Below are positions 1-8,338 of a DNA stretch of 21,660 bases, in pieces. The first letter of the stretch is position 1. Every line of letters starts with the position of its first letter. The notes under the pieces are model-generated. The model ran no database searches, was not told where the DNA came from, and was given only the letters and a program-made list of their open reading frames with translations. Both the position numbers and the translations under genes were made by a program. The DNA comes from Tychonema litorale BBK16 (GTDB lineage: Bacteria; Cyanobacteriota; Cyanobacteriia; Cyanobacteriales; Microcoleaceae): contig NZ_JAKJHX010000091.1 in the NCBI RefSeq assembly GCF_021648855.1, positions 1 to 21,660 on the forward strand, in the 5' to 3' direction.

Positions 1-2358
1 GATTATTACGATCGCGCAATCCAACATTCCAGCGAACAGGGATACATTCAGGAAGAAGCTTTAGCCAATGAATTAGCCGCCGAGTTTTATCTTTCTCTGG
101 GTAGGGAGAAAGTTGCCAAAACTTACATGACTGATGCTTATTACGGCTATATCCGCTGGGGCGCGAATGCGAAAGTTGCAGATTTGGAAGAACGATATCC
201 GCAGCTAATTATGCGATCGCAGCAAATAGAAACTCCTTTAAACACTAATCATCCCACTATTACTGTGACTTCTGCCACCGCTACCAGCAGTCAAAAATCC
301 CTCGATTTCGCTACAGTCATGAAGGCATCGCTTGCAATTTCCGGTGAAATTGTTCTCGATGCTTTGCTGGAAAAATTGATGAGAATATTGCTGGAAAATG
401 CCGGGGCGGAAACTGGGTGTCTGATCGCGTCAAAATACGGTGAATTTGTCGTAGAAGCTGCGGGAGAAGTTGACGGCGATATGCGGGTGCTCTCAGGTGC
501 GGGGTTGGATTGTGCGTATCCGCGATCGCTAATCAATTATGTCGATCGCACTCAGGAAGATATCGTGTTGAATGATGCCCGCAGCGAGGCTATTTTCAAC
601 ACTGACCCCTACATCCTGGAGCACCAGCCCAAATCGGTGTTATGCGCGCCGATCGTCTATCAAGGCAAATTAACCGCGATCCTGTATTTGGAAAATAACT
701 TAACAACGGGTGCTTTTACAGCCGATCGCTTGGAAGTTTTGAAGCTGCTTTCTTCCCAAGCTGCGATCGCCCTCGAAAATGCCCGTCTCTACGCTAATCT
801 AGAAACAGCAAACCAACAATTAGCCGAGTCCAACTTAACTCTCGAAGCAAAAGTTACACAGCGCACCCAAGAATTATCAGAAAAAAATTTGTTGCTGTCT
901 CAAGAAATTCAAGAAAGGCAAAAAGCCGAAGCAGCAGCAAAATCTGCCAGTCTCGCCAAAAGCGAATTTTTGGCTAACATGAGCCACGAATTGAGGACTC
1001 CACTAAACGGCATTTTAGGCTACGCTCAAATCTTCCAACGAGACAAACATTTGACGGAAAAACAACAAGATGGAATTCGTGTCATTCACCGCTGCGGCGA
1101 ACATTTACTCGCTCTAATTGAGGATATTTTAGACCTGTCTAAAATCGAAGCGCGGAAAATGGAACTAAAACCAACAGAGTTTGATTTTGCCGAATTTATT
1201 GATGGCGTAACAGCCATTTGTCGCATCCGGGCTTCCCAAAAGGGAATAGCTTTTAACTGTGAATATCTGACATCTATTCCCAAGGCGATCGCGGCTGACG
1301 AAAAGAAGTTGCGACAAATTTTGATTAATTTAATCGGCAATGCAGTTAAGTTTACTGAAGTTGGTGGTGTTACTTTCAAAATTCATGCACAGAAGAAAAC
1401 TGAAATTATGACTACGAACGTTAAGATTCGGTTCCAAATTGAAGATACGGGTATTGGCATCGCTACTGATGAATTGTCAAAGATATTTTCGCCTTTTGAA
1501 CAGGTGGGAAATACTCGCCGCCACACCGAAGGAACCGGATTGGGATTAGCAATTAGCAACCAATTAGTGGAGATAATGGGTGGCGAATTGAATGTAGAAA
1601 GCACTTTGGGACAAGGTAGCATTTTCTGGTTTGAGTTGGATTTACCGGAAGTTAATGGCGAAACAAATAACAAGTATTCCAAACAAATAATCACTGGCTT
1701 CAAGGGTGATCGTAAAAAACTTTTGCTGGTAGATGACAAGTGGGAAAATCGCTCTGTTTTAATGAATTTACTAGAACCGTTGGGTTTTGAAATAGCTGAG
1801 GCAACGGACGGTAGAGACTGTTTGAATAAAGCTGGGGAATTTCAGCCGGATTGTATTTTAATTGATTTGGTGATGCCAGTGATGGACGGATTTGAAGCGG
1901 TGCGCCAAATTCGCAAGTTACCTCAATTGAAAGATGCGATCGCGATCGGTACTTCTGCTAGTGTTTATGAAGCTGAGAAGCAGGAAAGTTTGGCGGCAGG
2001 ATGTAATGCTTTTCTCTGCAAGCCGATCCGAGTCGAGGAACTTTTAGATTGCCTGCAAGTTCATTTAGGTTTAGAATGGAGTTATGAGGAATTAGAAAAT
2101 CAGCTCAGTGACTCTGAAGTCTCCCAAGATAGATTGAAAATTGAGCCTCAAGAAATCATTCCTCCTCCGACAGAAGAAATAGCTCTACTGTTTGATTTAG
2201 CCATGATGGGAGACTTGGCAGGCATTCAAAAACAAGCCGAAAAATTGGGGAAAATGGATGTTAAATATCTGCCTTTTGTTAACCAGTTAAATCAATTAGC
2301 TAAGGAATTTGAAGAAGAAAAGATTTTAGAATTAGTCCAAAAATATAGGAATCAGTGA
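1..2358 (+). CDS. Multi-sensor hybrid histidine kinase, 3' part (5' end outside window)
   Basis: The frame is open from base 1, so the gene begins upstream; an ATG at 127 is internal. The visible 785 residues contain, in order: a tail of helical repeats typical of the ATPase/TPR-like module of cyanobacterial Ser/Thr-His multi-kinases (1-75), a GAF domain (about 118-262), a coiled coil (265-318), a HisKA domain with the phosphorylatable His at 329 in SHELRTPLNG, a HATPase_c domain with N box NLIGNAVKFT and G boxes EDTGIGI and GTGLGLAIS, and a C-terminal receiver (573-690) with acceptor Asp622 and Lys674. A helical Hpt-like tail ends the protein. All catalytic motifs look intact. The family senses unknown signals in the cytoplasm and relays phosphate internally. 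A second kinase follows 4 bp downstream, implying one transcript. That the missing 5' part holds a Ser/Thr kinase and AAA domain is inferred from family architecture. Confidence 0.88.
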   Translation, partial: DYYDRAIQHSSEQGYIQEEALANELAAEFYLSLGREKVAKTYMTDAYYGYIRWGANAKVADLEERYPQLIMRSQQIETPLNTNHPTITVTSATATSSQKSLDFATVMKASLAISGEIVLDALLEKLMRILLENAGAETGCLIASKYGEFVVEAAGEVDGDMRVLSGAGLDCAYPRSLINYVDRTQEDIVLNDARSEAIFNTDPYILEHQPKSVLCAPIVYQGKLTAILYLENNLTTGAFTADRLEVLKLLSSQAAIALENARLYANLETANQQLAESNLTLEAKVTQRTQELSEKNLLLSQEIQERQKAEAAAKSASLAKSEFLANMSHELRTPLNGILGYAQIFQRDKHLTEKQQDGIRVIHRCGEHLLALIEDILDLSKIEARKMELKPTEFDFAEFIDGVTAICRIRASQKGIAFNCEYLTSIPKAIAADEKKLRQILINLIGNAVKFTEVGGVTFKIHAQKKTEIMTTNVKIRFQIEDTGIGIATDELSKIFSPFEQVGNTRRHTEGTGLGLAISNQLVEIMGGELNVESTLGQGSIFWFELDLPEVNGETNNKYSKQIITGFKGDRKKLLLVDDKWENRSVLMNLLEPLGFEIAEATDGRDCLNKAGEFQPDCILIDLVMPVMDGFEAVRQIRKLPQLKDAIAIGTSASVYEAEKQESLAAGCNAFLCKPIRVEELLDCLQVHLGLEWSYEELENQLSDSEVSQDRLKIEPQEIIPPPTEEIALLFDLAMMGDLAGIQKQAEKLGKMDVKYLPFVNQLNQLAKEFEEEKILELVQKYRNQ

Positions 2359-2362
2359 AAAT

Positions 2363-3862
2363 ATGAGCATTTTACCGTTGGAACAAAACAGCATATTAAT
2401 TGTCGATGATAATCCAAATAATTTAGCAGTGCTTTTTGAGTTCTTGACAGCATCGGGATTTAAGGTGTTGGTGGCGCGGACGGGGGAAAGCGCTATTACA
2501 AAGGCTGAGTATTCAATGCCAGATTTGATTTTGCTGGATGTGCTGATGCCACCTGGAATTGACGGATTTGAAACTTGTCAGCGTTTGAAAGCAAATGATG
2601 CGACAAAAGACATCCCGGTAATTTTCATGACGGCGCTAGATGAGACAGAAAATAAGGTAAAAGGGTTTGATTTAGGGGCGGTTGATTATGTTACTAAGCC
2701 GATTCAAAATGAAGAAGTGTTAGCCCGCGCCAAAGCACATTTGAGTATTAGTAATTTGACGAAAAAACTTCAAGCTCAAAATGAGCAGATGCAGCAGGAG
2801 ATTGCCGATCGCGAACAAGCTCAAATCAACCTCCAATCATTGACAGAAGAGTTGGAAAAACGGGTAGAAGAACGCACTGCTGAACTTTCGGAAACTAACG
2901 ATAGGCTGACAGGAGAGGTTAAAGAGCGGCAGCAAATGCAGGAAAATTTGCAGAAATCTCTGTTTGAACTCCAACACGCTCAAACTCTGGTCATTCAAAG
3001 CGAAAAAATGTCAGCTTTGGGGCAAATGGTGGCCGGTATTGCTCACGAAATTAACAATCCCGTGAATTTTATTTGTGGCAATATCAACTACGTTCGCGAC
3101 TATACTCAAGATATTATCAGTGTACTCAATCTTTACCAGCAGCACTATCCCGATCCAGCAGAAGAAATAGAAACAAAATCAGAAGCGGTGGATCTAGAAT
3201 TCATCAAAAAAGACTTGGTGAAGATGCTGGAATCGATGCAGGTGGGAGGCGTTCGCATTCGGGATCTCATCTTCTCTATGCGCTATTTTTCGCGGCAAGA
3301 AGGGCTGGAAATGAAGCAGATTAACATCCACGAAAGTATTGATAGTACGCTGATGATTTTGCAAAATCGGTTGAAGTTTAAGCCCGATCGTCCCACAATA
3401 GAGGTGATTAAAAAGTATTCTCCTCAACTGGTAACTGTAGAGTGTTTTGGGGGCGAAATCAATCAGGTATTTATGAATATTTTGGCAAATGCGATCGATG
3501 CGATCGAAGAATGTAGCAGTCAGGGAAATGTCGGCAAACTCAAACCAAATCCCTACCTGATTCAGGTTAGCACGGAACTCAGCAACTATAACACCGTAAC
3601 TATTAAAATTTCCGATAGCGGTGGCGGAATTAGTGAGGAAGTGCGGGGGAGGATATTTGACCCATTTTTTACCACAAAGCCGATCGGTAAAGGTACGGGA
3701 ATTGGGCTGTCAATTAGCTGGCATATTGTAGTAGACAAGCACGGTGGGATGTTGCGGTGCACTTCTATTGCAGGAAAAGGGACTGAATTTGCGATCGAAC
3801 TGCCAATTCAACAGCAAATTCGAGAAATGGCTGGTTCTAGTGCCAAAGTTGCGGGGGCTTAA
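2363..3862 (+). CDS. Receiver-histidine kinase (REC-coiled coil-HisKA-HATPase)
   Basis: The 499-residue protein is soluble. An N-terminal receiver (about 10-127) has the acidic pair D15/D16, acceptor Asp59, Thr90 and Lys112. One extra residue sits after the acceptor (LMPPGIDGFE rather than LMPxMDGFE). A long coiled coil (130-210) leads to a HisKA domain with His228 in GIAHEINNPVN and a HATPase_c domain with NILANAIDAI, DSGGGI and GTGIGLSIS. Such proteins take phosphate on the N-terminal receiver, which then tunes the kinase core. It starts 4 bp after the stop of the upstream hybrid kinase, so translation is probably coupled and that kinase is the natural phosphodonor candidate. No DNA-binding output domain is present; the final target is not in the window. 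Confidence 0.9.
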   Translation: MSILPLEQNSILIVDDNPNNLAVLFEFLTASGFKVLVARTGESAITKAEYSMPDLILLDVLMPPGIDGFETCQRLKANDATKDIPVIFMTALDETENKVKGFDLGAVDYVTKPIQNEEVLARAKAHLSISNLTKKLQAQNEQMQQEIADREQAQINLQSLTEELEKRVEERTAELSETNDRLTGEVKERQQMQENLQKSLFELQHAQTLVIQSEKMSALGQMVAGIAHEINNPVNFICGNINYVRDYTQDIISVLNLYQQHYPDPAEEIETKSEAVDLEFIKKDLVKMLESMQVGGVRIRDLIFSMRYFSRQEGLEMKQINIHESIDSTLMILQNRLKFKPDRPTIEVIKKYSPQLVTVECFGGEINQVFMNILANAIDAIEECSSQGNVGKLKPNPYLIQVSTELSNYNTVTIKISDSGGGISEEVRGRIFDPFFTTKPIGKGTGIGLSISWHIVVDKHGGMLRCTSIAGKGTEFAIELPIQQQIREMAGSSAKVAGA

Positions 3863-3881
3863 AAGCCGAAAGTGCGATCGA

Positions 3882-4304
3882 TTAATCCGAGCAATCTTGA
3901 TAATCTTCAGCCGAACTTGGGTCTAATTCCCATCGACTTTCATCTCGATGTTCTAGCATATCTGCTGTGTGCAAAATAGCTCCATCCGGCATTTCTATTC
4001 CCGCAGCGGCTCCGAGTTCATCAACCATATCTTGGTCAGGAGTTGGAGCACTTCCGCCCACCAATTCCTCGCCAGTGACGCTTTCTTGTTCCGCAGCAGC
4101 AATATCGCCATCCCCGCCAACAATCTGAGAATTGGTTGAAGTGTATTCGGAACTGCTGTCGTCCAGAGTGGTGATTCCGTCTTCGCTCAATCCCGGTTCA
4201 GTGATAACGCCGGTGCCATAAGATTCCGTAATTTCTTGAGGTAAATCACCGGAATTATCGCGTTCTTCTATTGCTTTTTTAGATGGTTTCTTTTGCAGTA
4301 TCAT
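3882..4304 (-). CDS. DUF6335 family acidic protein
   Basis: A 140-residue, strongly acidic protein with the hallmark C-terminal pattern of cyanobacterial DUF6335 proteins: TPDQDMVDELGAAAGIEM, then an LHTADMLEHRDESRWELDP stretch. Function is unknown in the family. The frame is open for 31 more codons upstream (to 4397), but the ATG at 4304 is preferred because a clear Shine-Dalgarno AGGAG lies 8 nt before it and family similarity begins there. The first 15 residues are Lys-rich, the rest Glu/Asp-rich with no membrane segment. It is convergent with the kinase pair (20 bp between stops). It is not obviously in an operon with the Cys-rich gene upstream, because a strong terminator separates them. 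Confidence 0.8.
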   Translation of the reverse strand: MILQKKPSKKAIEERDNSGDLPQEITESYGTGVITEPGLSEDGITTLDDSSSEYTSTNSQIVGGDGDIAAAEQESVTGEELVGGSAPTPDQDMVDELGAAAGIEMPDGAILHTADMLEHRDESRWELDPSSAEDYQDCSD

Positions 4305-4492
4305 GATACTTGCTCCTGAGTTTTTTAAATTAAATTTGATTAAACACTTCGGAATTAAACTATTGGCTTTAGCTGAATTATGGTTATTGATTGCCAATGC
4401 CTGTAACTAAATGGAATCATAACCCCTATTTAAGCCTTTAGCTTCTATCCCAGGAAATATATTGATTTTGATCAGCTCTTTCATTAGGAATA

Positions 4493-4530
4493 CAAAAAAC
4501 ATCGCCCTTTTTAAAGGGCGATGTTTTTTG
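4493..4530. terminator. Strong symmetrical intrinsic terminator
   Basis: Perfect inverted repeat with 18-base arms around a TT centre: an A-run, then CATCGCCCTTT, then the mirror image ending in TTTTTT. Because the outer bases are A on one side and T on the other, it can terminate in both directions. It lies 15 bp past the stop of the Cys-rich gene (minus strand) and insulates the DUF6335 gene from it. Confidence 0.85.
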
Positions 4531-4545
4531 TAAGAAGCGGTAATT

Positions 4546-4752
4546 CTACTCAGGGAAATCAGGAATTACCCATTTTGGGGGCTCCATGCGTTTCTTTTTC
4601 ACCGCTTCCTCTGCCATTTCTAGCATTTTGTCGAGGGAAGTGTTTTCAATAAAACTTGATGTTGCCGCTGCGTATTCCCGCTTGGGGCACTTGTCGCCCA
4701 AAACGCAACCATTGACGCAAGCCACAACACAATCGACAGTGTTCTCCACCAT
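4546..4752 (-). CDS. Small Cys-rich conserved protein of unknown function
   Basis: 68 residues. Four cysteines are packed in the first 22 residues (C8, C12, C16, C22; spacing CX3CX3CX5C), followed by a charged helical half and a Pro/Trp-containing tail (PPKWVIPDFPE). No signal peptide is evident, although the first 18 residues are fairly hydrophobic. A purine-rich Shine-Dalgarno (AAAGGA) precedes the ATG and a strong terminator follows the stop, so it is a complete gene transcribed alone. The cysteine spacing suggests metal or Fe-S binding, or redox chemistry, but this is inference. It looks like a conserved cyanobacterial small protein; I cannot name it. Confidence 0.75.
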   Translation of the reverse strand: MVENTVDCVVACVNGCVLGDKCPKREYAAATSSFIENTSLDKMLEMAEEAVKKKRMEPPKWVIPDFPE

Positions 4753-4803
4753 AACTTTTTTCCTTTGACGGTTCCAACAACTAATAGGTAGACACTCTTG
4801 GTT

Positions 4804-4856
4804 AATTTGTCAAGAGACTTGCCTCTATCTTTATTTTACTTGACAAATTCGTCAAG
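4804..4856. promoter_or_regulatory. Operator-like array of TTGACA/TGTCAA half-sites
   Basis: An 11-bp perfect inverted repeat (AATTTGTCAAG at 4804-4814 and its complement at 4839-4849). The right arm also forms an 18-bp near-palindrome with a third half-site (CTTGAC at 4839, GTCAAG at 4851). The array lies between the divergent Cys-rich gene and the membrane-protein gene. On the minus strand the first arm contains TTGACA, a perfect -35 hexamer, placed upstream of the Cys-rich gene, but no convincing -10 was found. A repressor operator is the simplest reading; the regulator is unknown. Confidence 0.4.
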
Positions 4857-4916
4857 GATCGATCGCACTCAACGAAATTAATATAAAATTTAAGTAACCT
4901 ACCTAATCTTCCCCTA

Positions 4917-5321
4917 ATGAGCGATTTTCTGCGCCGCTTAAAAATTTTACCTTGGCAAGAAATGCTGCAAATTGCCGCTCTCGTCAACTTGACAGTTTTG
5001 GGAATAGAACTATTCTTAGCATGGAGTACAAAAATTCCCGCCATCAGCAACGCTCTGAGGTTACTCTACTCTTCCCTGGGGATATTAGTACCAGTTGGTA
5101 TAGCCGTGGGAATGGGAGCTTTAGCCGTTTACTTTTTAGAATATTGGCAGCAGCAATTTTTGCTTAACCAAACTAATTTGTGGCTTCTAGTTTTTTGTTT
5201 GTTCCTAGGTTTATTTTTGAAGTCTCTGCTGTTACCTCCGTTGTTCATCAGTTTATCACAAGCTACACTCATCGGAATTGTGGTCGGAGTTTTTTGGAAA
5301 GGTCGGCCTTATTGGAGATAG
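4917..5321 (+). CDS. Small integral membrane protein, unknown function
   Basis: 134 residues with four probable membrane segments (about 16-36, 50-74, 86-103, 108-127) separated by short loops. The N-terminus is basic (SDFLRRLK) and the C-terminus short and basic (KGRPYWR). No catalytic motif is recognisable. The ATG at 4917 is used because it is the first in frame and an AT-rich TATAAA lies about 30 bp upstream; no Shine-Dalgarno is visible. It precedes the polyamine transporter by 54 bp on the same strand and could be cotranscribed, but nothing in the sequence links its role to transport. Confidence 0.65.
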   Translation: MSDFLRRLKILPWQEMLQIAALVNLTVLGIELFLAWSTKIPAISNALRLLYSSLGILVPVGIAVGMGALAVYFLEYWQQQFLLNQTNLWLLVFCLFLGLFLKSLLLPPLFISLSQATLIGIVVGVFWKGRPYWR

Positions 5322-5375
5322 TATTCCGAAGGTACAAGACTTTTATGTAAAGACTATAAGAAAGAGACAATAATA

Positions 5376-6236
5376 ATGACTATCAAAACACGTCAACAGG
5401 CTAACCTATCGCTGCTAATATTTCCTGCTACCGCATGGTTGATAATTTTCTTTATTTTACCTGTCCTCATTGTACTTCTGTACAGTTTCCTAGAACGTGG
5501 TACCTATGGAGGTGTTACTTGGATCTTTACTCTCAGCAACTACCAGCGTTTGTTCAGCGGACTTTTTTGGGGGGTAATTGGTCGATCGCTCTGGTTGGCT
5601 TTTTTGACCACTGTGGCTTGTCTTTTAGTTGGCTATCCCCTAGCATTTTTCATTGCTACCCGTTCTCTCCGCTGGCGAAATGCCTTACTTTTGTTAGTAA
5701 TTATTCCATTTTGGACTAATTTTTTAGTCCGAACCTACGCCTGGATCATCCTGCTGCGAAGTGAAGGAGTAGTTAACACAGCTTTGCAAAGTCTGCATAT
5801 TATTAATGAACCATTAAATTTACTGTTTACGCCTTTCGCTGTGGCGATTGGTCTAATTTATGGCTATTTACCATTTATGATTTTGCCATTATATTCTAGC
5901 ATAGAACGGTTTAATTTTTCATTAGTAGAAGCTGCTCAAGATTTGGGTGCAAATGATATTCGGACTTTTTGGCGCGTATTTTTACCTTTGACAACTCGCG
6001 GCATTGTTGCGGGTTCAATGTTGGTGTTTGTTCCCGCAGTCGGTGCTTTCATTACACCAGATATTTTGGGTGGTTCTAAAACAATGATGGTGGGAAATTT
6101 GATTCAAAATCAGTTTTTCAAAGCCCGCGACTGGCCTTTTGGTTCGGCGCTTTCTATGCTATTGACGGTAATTGTATTGATTCCGATTTTGATTTATTTC
6201 CGCGTGTCTGATAACGCTGAAAGGGCGGGTTTATGA
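5376..6236 (+). CDS. potB: PotB-type ABC transporter permease (spermidine/putrescine family)
   Basis: 286 residues with six predicted membrane helices and the permease EAA loop (EAAQDLGANDIRTFWRVFLP, starting near residue 194) that docks on the ATPase. The length and the paired second permease match PotB of polyamine importers. It begins a B-C-D-A cluster that also contains a lipoprotein binding protein and an ATPase, so the importer is complete and sits in the plasma membrane. A purine-rich GAGA stretch precedes the start. Its last codons and stop (GCGGGTTTATGA) lie inside the left arm of a dispersed palindrome, so the native C-terminus may have been altered slightly by the repeat. Substrate specificity (spermidine, putrescine or a related cation) cannot be told from sequence alone. 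Confidence 0.87.
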   Translation: MTIKTRQQANLSLLIFPATAWLIIFFILPVLIVLLYSFLERGTYGGVTWIFTLSNYQRLFSGLFWGVIGRSLWLAFLTTVACLLVGYPLAFFIATRSLRWRNALLLLVIIPFWTNFLVRTYAWIILLRSEGVVNTALQSLHIINEPLNLLFTPFAVAIGLIYGYLPFMILPLYSSIERFNFSLVEAAQDLGANDIRTFWRVFLPLTTRGIVAGSMLVFVPAVGAFITPDILGGSKTMMVGNLIQNQFFKARDWPFGSALSMLLTVIVLIPILIYFRVSDNAERAGL

Positions 6237-6280
6237 GATTATTGGTTTTAGGCGATTATTGTCGGTGAACCCGCCCCTAC
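6223..6280. repeat. Dispersed palindromic element, copy 1 (potB-potC junction)
   Basis: Left arm GGGCGGGTTTA at 6223 and right arm GAACCCGCCCCTAC ending at 6280, forming a 9-bp perfect stem around a 36-nt loop. The same two arms recur at 10560-10619 around an unrelated middle. The left arm includes the potB stop codon and the element fills almost the whole potB-potC gap. It looks like a small non-autonomous (REP/MITE-like) element. Confidence 0.7.
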
Positions 6281-6293
6281 TGATTCATAACTA

Positions 6294-7145
6294 ATGACTA
6301 AACTAGATTTACGTGTTCGGGCGATCGGCAAAAAGTGGCTTTGGCTACAAGCTATACTAGCATTTGCTTTTCTATATTTGCCAATTCTGATCTTAATTAT
6401 TTACTCTTTCAATACTTCCAAGTTTAACGCTGTTTGGCGGGGTTTTACTCTCGATTGGTATCGCAGTTTATTCAGCGATGCGGGTACACTGGGAATTGCT
6501 AGTGGTAGTGCCGGAATTTGGACAGCACTCAACAATAGTTTGCTGATTGCGGTTATTTCAACTCTCCTAGCCACGATTTTTGGTACAATGATTGCACTAG
6601 CACTGGAACGCTTTCATTTTCCCGGACGCAAAACGGTGGAAACTTTACTGTTTTTGCCGATTATTATGCCCGAAATTGCGATCGGTATTTCGCTGCTAGT
6701 CTTTTTTACTCTAGTATTTCGGATTATCGAAAATCTAACGGGAATTCGGCTCAATCTTGGTTTACCTACGGTAATTATTGGTCACGTTACTTTTAATATT
6801 TCGTTTGTGACTATTACTGTCAGGGCTAGTTTAGCAGAACTAGATCCGATATTAGAACAAGCCGCTTTTGATTTGGGTGCGAATGAGTGGCGGACTTTTT
6901 GGCGGATCACATTTCCTCTGATTTGGCCTGGTATTTTTAGCGGGGCGCTGCTAGCTTTTACTTTGTCTCTTGACGATTTTGTGGTGACATTCTTTACTAC
7001 TGGTGTTGGTTCTATGACTCTACCACTATTTGTTTATGGCATGATCAAGTTTGCAGTAACACCAGCGATTAATGCGATATCAACTTTAATGTTGTTGGCT
7101 TCCCTATTGTTGGTTGTGTCATCGGTCAAAGTTAAAAAAAGTTAA
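6294..7145 (+). CDS. potC: PotC-type ABC transporter permease (spermidine/putrescine family)
   Basis: 283 residues with six membrane helices and an EAA-like loop (EQAAFDLGANEWRTFWRITF, near residues 188-208) typical of the second permease of polyamine importers. It pairs with PotB to form the membrane channel. The ATG at 6294 follows the potB stop by 57 bp, and that gap is filled by a palindromic repeat. Consequently no Shine-Dalgarno is present before this start, so translation may depend on leaderless-type or coupled initiation. The gene is intact through to a normal stop. Function follows from family and neighbours. Confidence 0.87.
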   Translation: MTKLDLRVRAIGKKWLWLQAILAFAFLYLPILILIIYSFNTSKFNAVWRGFTLDWYRSLFSDAGTLGIASGSAGIWTALNNSLLIAVISTLLATIFGTMIALALERFHFPGRKTVETLLFLPIIMPEIAIGISLLVFFTLVFRIIENLTGIRLNLGLPTVIIGHVTFNISFVTITVRASLAELDPILEQAAFDLGANEWRTFWRITFPLIWPGIFSGALLAFTLSLDDFVVTFFTTGVGSMTLPLFVYGMIKFAVTPAINAISTLMLLASLLLVVSSVKVKKS

Positions 7146-7196
7146 AGATAATGCTTTTTATGTCATAATTAATTTCGCGTACAACTAACAAAACCT

Positions 7197-8258
7197 ATGA
7201 AACAACTGCTGACTTTCTTATTTTTGTTTATGATTAGTGCGATAGTGCCTTTTGGCTGTAGCAGCACAGGTGCTAACCAGCAACAAGTGCTAAGTATTTA
7301 CAATTATGCGTCTTATATCGCCCCAGATGCGATCGCCCAATTCGAGAAAGAGAACAATATCAAGATTCAATACGACACTTTCGAGAACAGCGATGCACTT
7401 TATGCCAAACTAAAACAGGGCAATCCTGGCTATGACCTGATCTTTCCCGCAGATTATATGGTAAAGATTATGGTCAAGGAAGATTTAATTGAACCACTGA
7501 ATATTAACAATATTCCTAACCATAAAAATCTTGATGCTAAATATATCAATCAAGCATTTGATCCAGGCAATAAATATTCTTTCCCCTATCAGTGGGGAAC
7601 AATGGGAATTGGCTACAATCTCAAGGTAACTAAGGGTGAAATCAACAGTTGGGCATCAATGTTTGACTCGAAATATGCGGGAAAAATTGCATGGCAAGAT
7701 GATGCTAGATACACTTTTGCTGGCGTTTTAATCTATTTAGGATTTGACCCAAATACAACTAATCCTGAAGAGATTAACAAAGCCCGCGATTTGCTGATTA
7801 AAAATAAAAATATCATTGCTGCTTTTGTCCCGGATACTGGTCAAAATATGTTAGATCAAGGTGAAGTAAATCTGACAATGGAATGGAGTGGCGATATTTT
7901 CCAAGTTATGAAAGAGAATCCCAACCTCCGTTATGCTATTCCGAAAGAAGGTACTATTATCTTTTCTGATAATATGGCAATTCCCAAAGGTGCTGTTCAT
8001 AAAGAGTTAGCTGAGAAATTTATTAACTTTGTTTTACTACCAGAAGTTGGTGCAAAGATTTCTAATTTTACGCGCTTTGGCTCGCCGAATAAACTGGCAA
8101 TAAATCAAGGTTTGATCGATCCGAAAGATTTGAAGAATCCTCAAATTTACCCGGCTGATCAGGCGTTTGCTAAGATGAAATTCTTGCAGGATGTGGGGAA
8201 AGCTACTGCATTGTACGATCGAGCTTGGACTGAAGTTAAAGCAAGTACAGGGAAATAG
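7197..8258 (+). CDS. potD: PotD-type polyamine-binding lipoprotein
   Basis: 353 residues. The N-terminus is a lipoprotein signal (KQ, hydrophobic stretch, then VPFGC) with the lipidated Cys at 21, placing the mature protein on the periplasmic face of the plasma membrane. The mature part reads as a PotD/PotF-type periplasmic binding protein: LSIYNYASYIAPDAIAQFE opening strand, YDLIFPADYMV, FPYQWGTMGIGYN and MEWSGD motifs. It captures the substrate and delivers it to PotB/PotC. It is preceded by potC (51 bp) and followed by potA (80 bp). Start chosen for the signal peptide; no Shine-Dalgarno is visible. Confidence 0.88.
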   Translation: MKQLLTFLFLFMISAIVPFGCSSTGANQQQVLSIYNYASYIAPDAIAQFEKENNIKIQYDTFENSDALYAKLKQGNPGYDLIFPADYMVKIMVKEDLIEPLNINNIPNHKNLDAKYINQAFDPGNKYSFPYQWGTMGIGYNLKVTKGEINSWASMFDSKYAGKIAWQDDARYTFAGVLIYLGFDPNTTNPEEINKARDLLIKNKNIIAAFVPDTGQNMLDQGEVNLTMEWSGDIFQVMKENPNLRYAIPKEGTIIFSDNMAIPKGAVHKELAEKFINFVLLPEVGAKISNFTRFGSPNKLAINQGLIDPKDLKNPQIYPADQAFAKMKFLQDVGKATALYDRAWTEVKASTGK

Positions 8259-8338
8259 ATTTATGGGGAGATGGGATGAAAATATATAATTTAATGCACA
8301 ATAATATACAAATTTAGGTTAGGGATTTTTAATTTATA

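Noticed and set aside
3073..3324. 83-codon ORF inside the second kinase
   Set aside because: Frame-shifted shadow of the HisKA-HATPase region with biased composition and no ribosome-binding site.
4305..4397. Longer N-terminus for the DUF6335 protein
   Set aside because: The ATG at 4304 has an AGGAG ribosome-binding site at correct distance; the upstream 31 codons are AT-rich leader.
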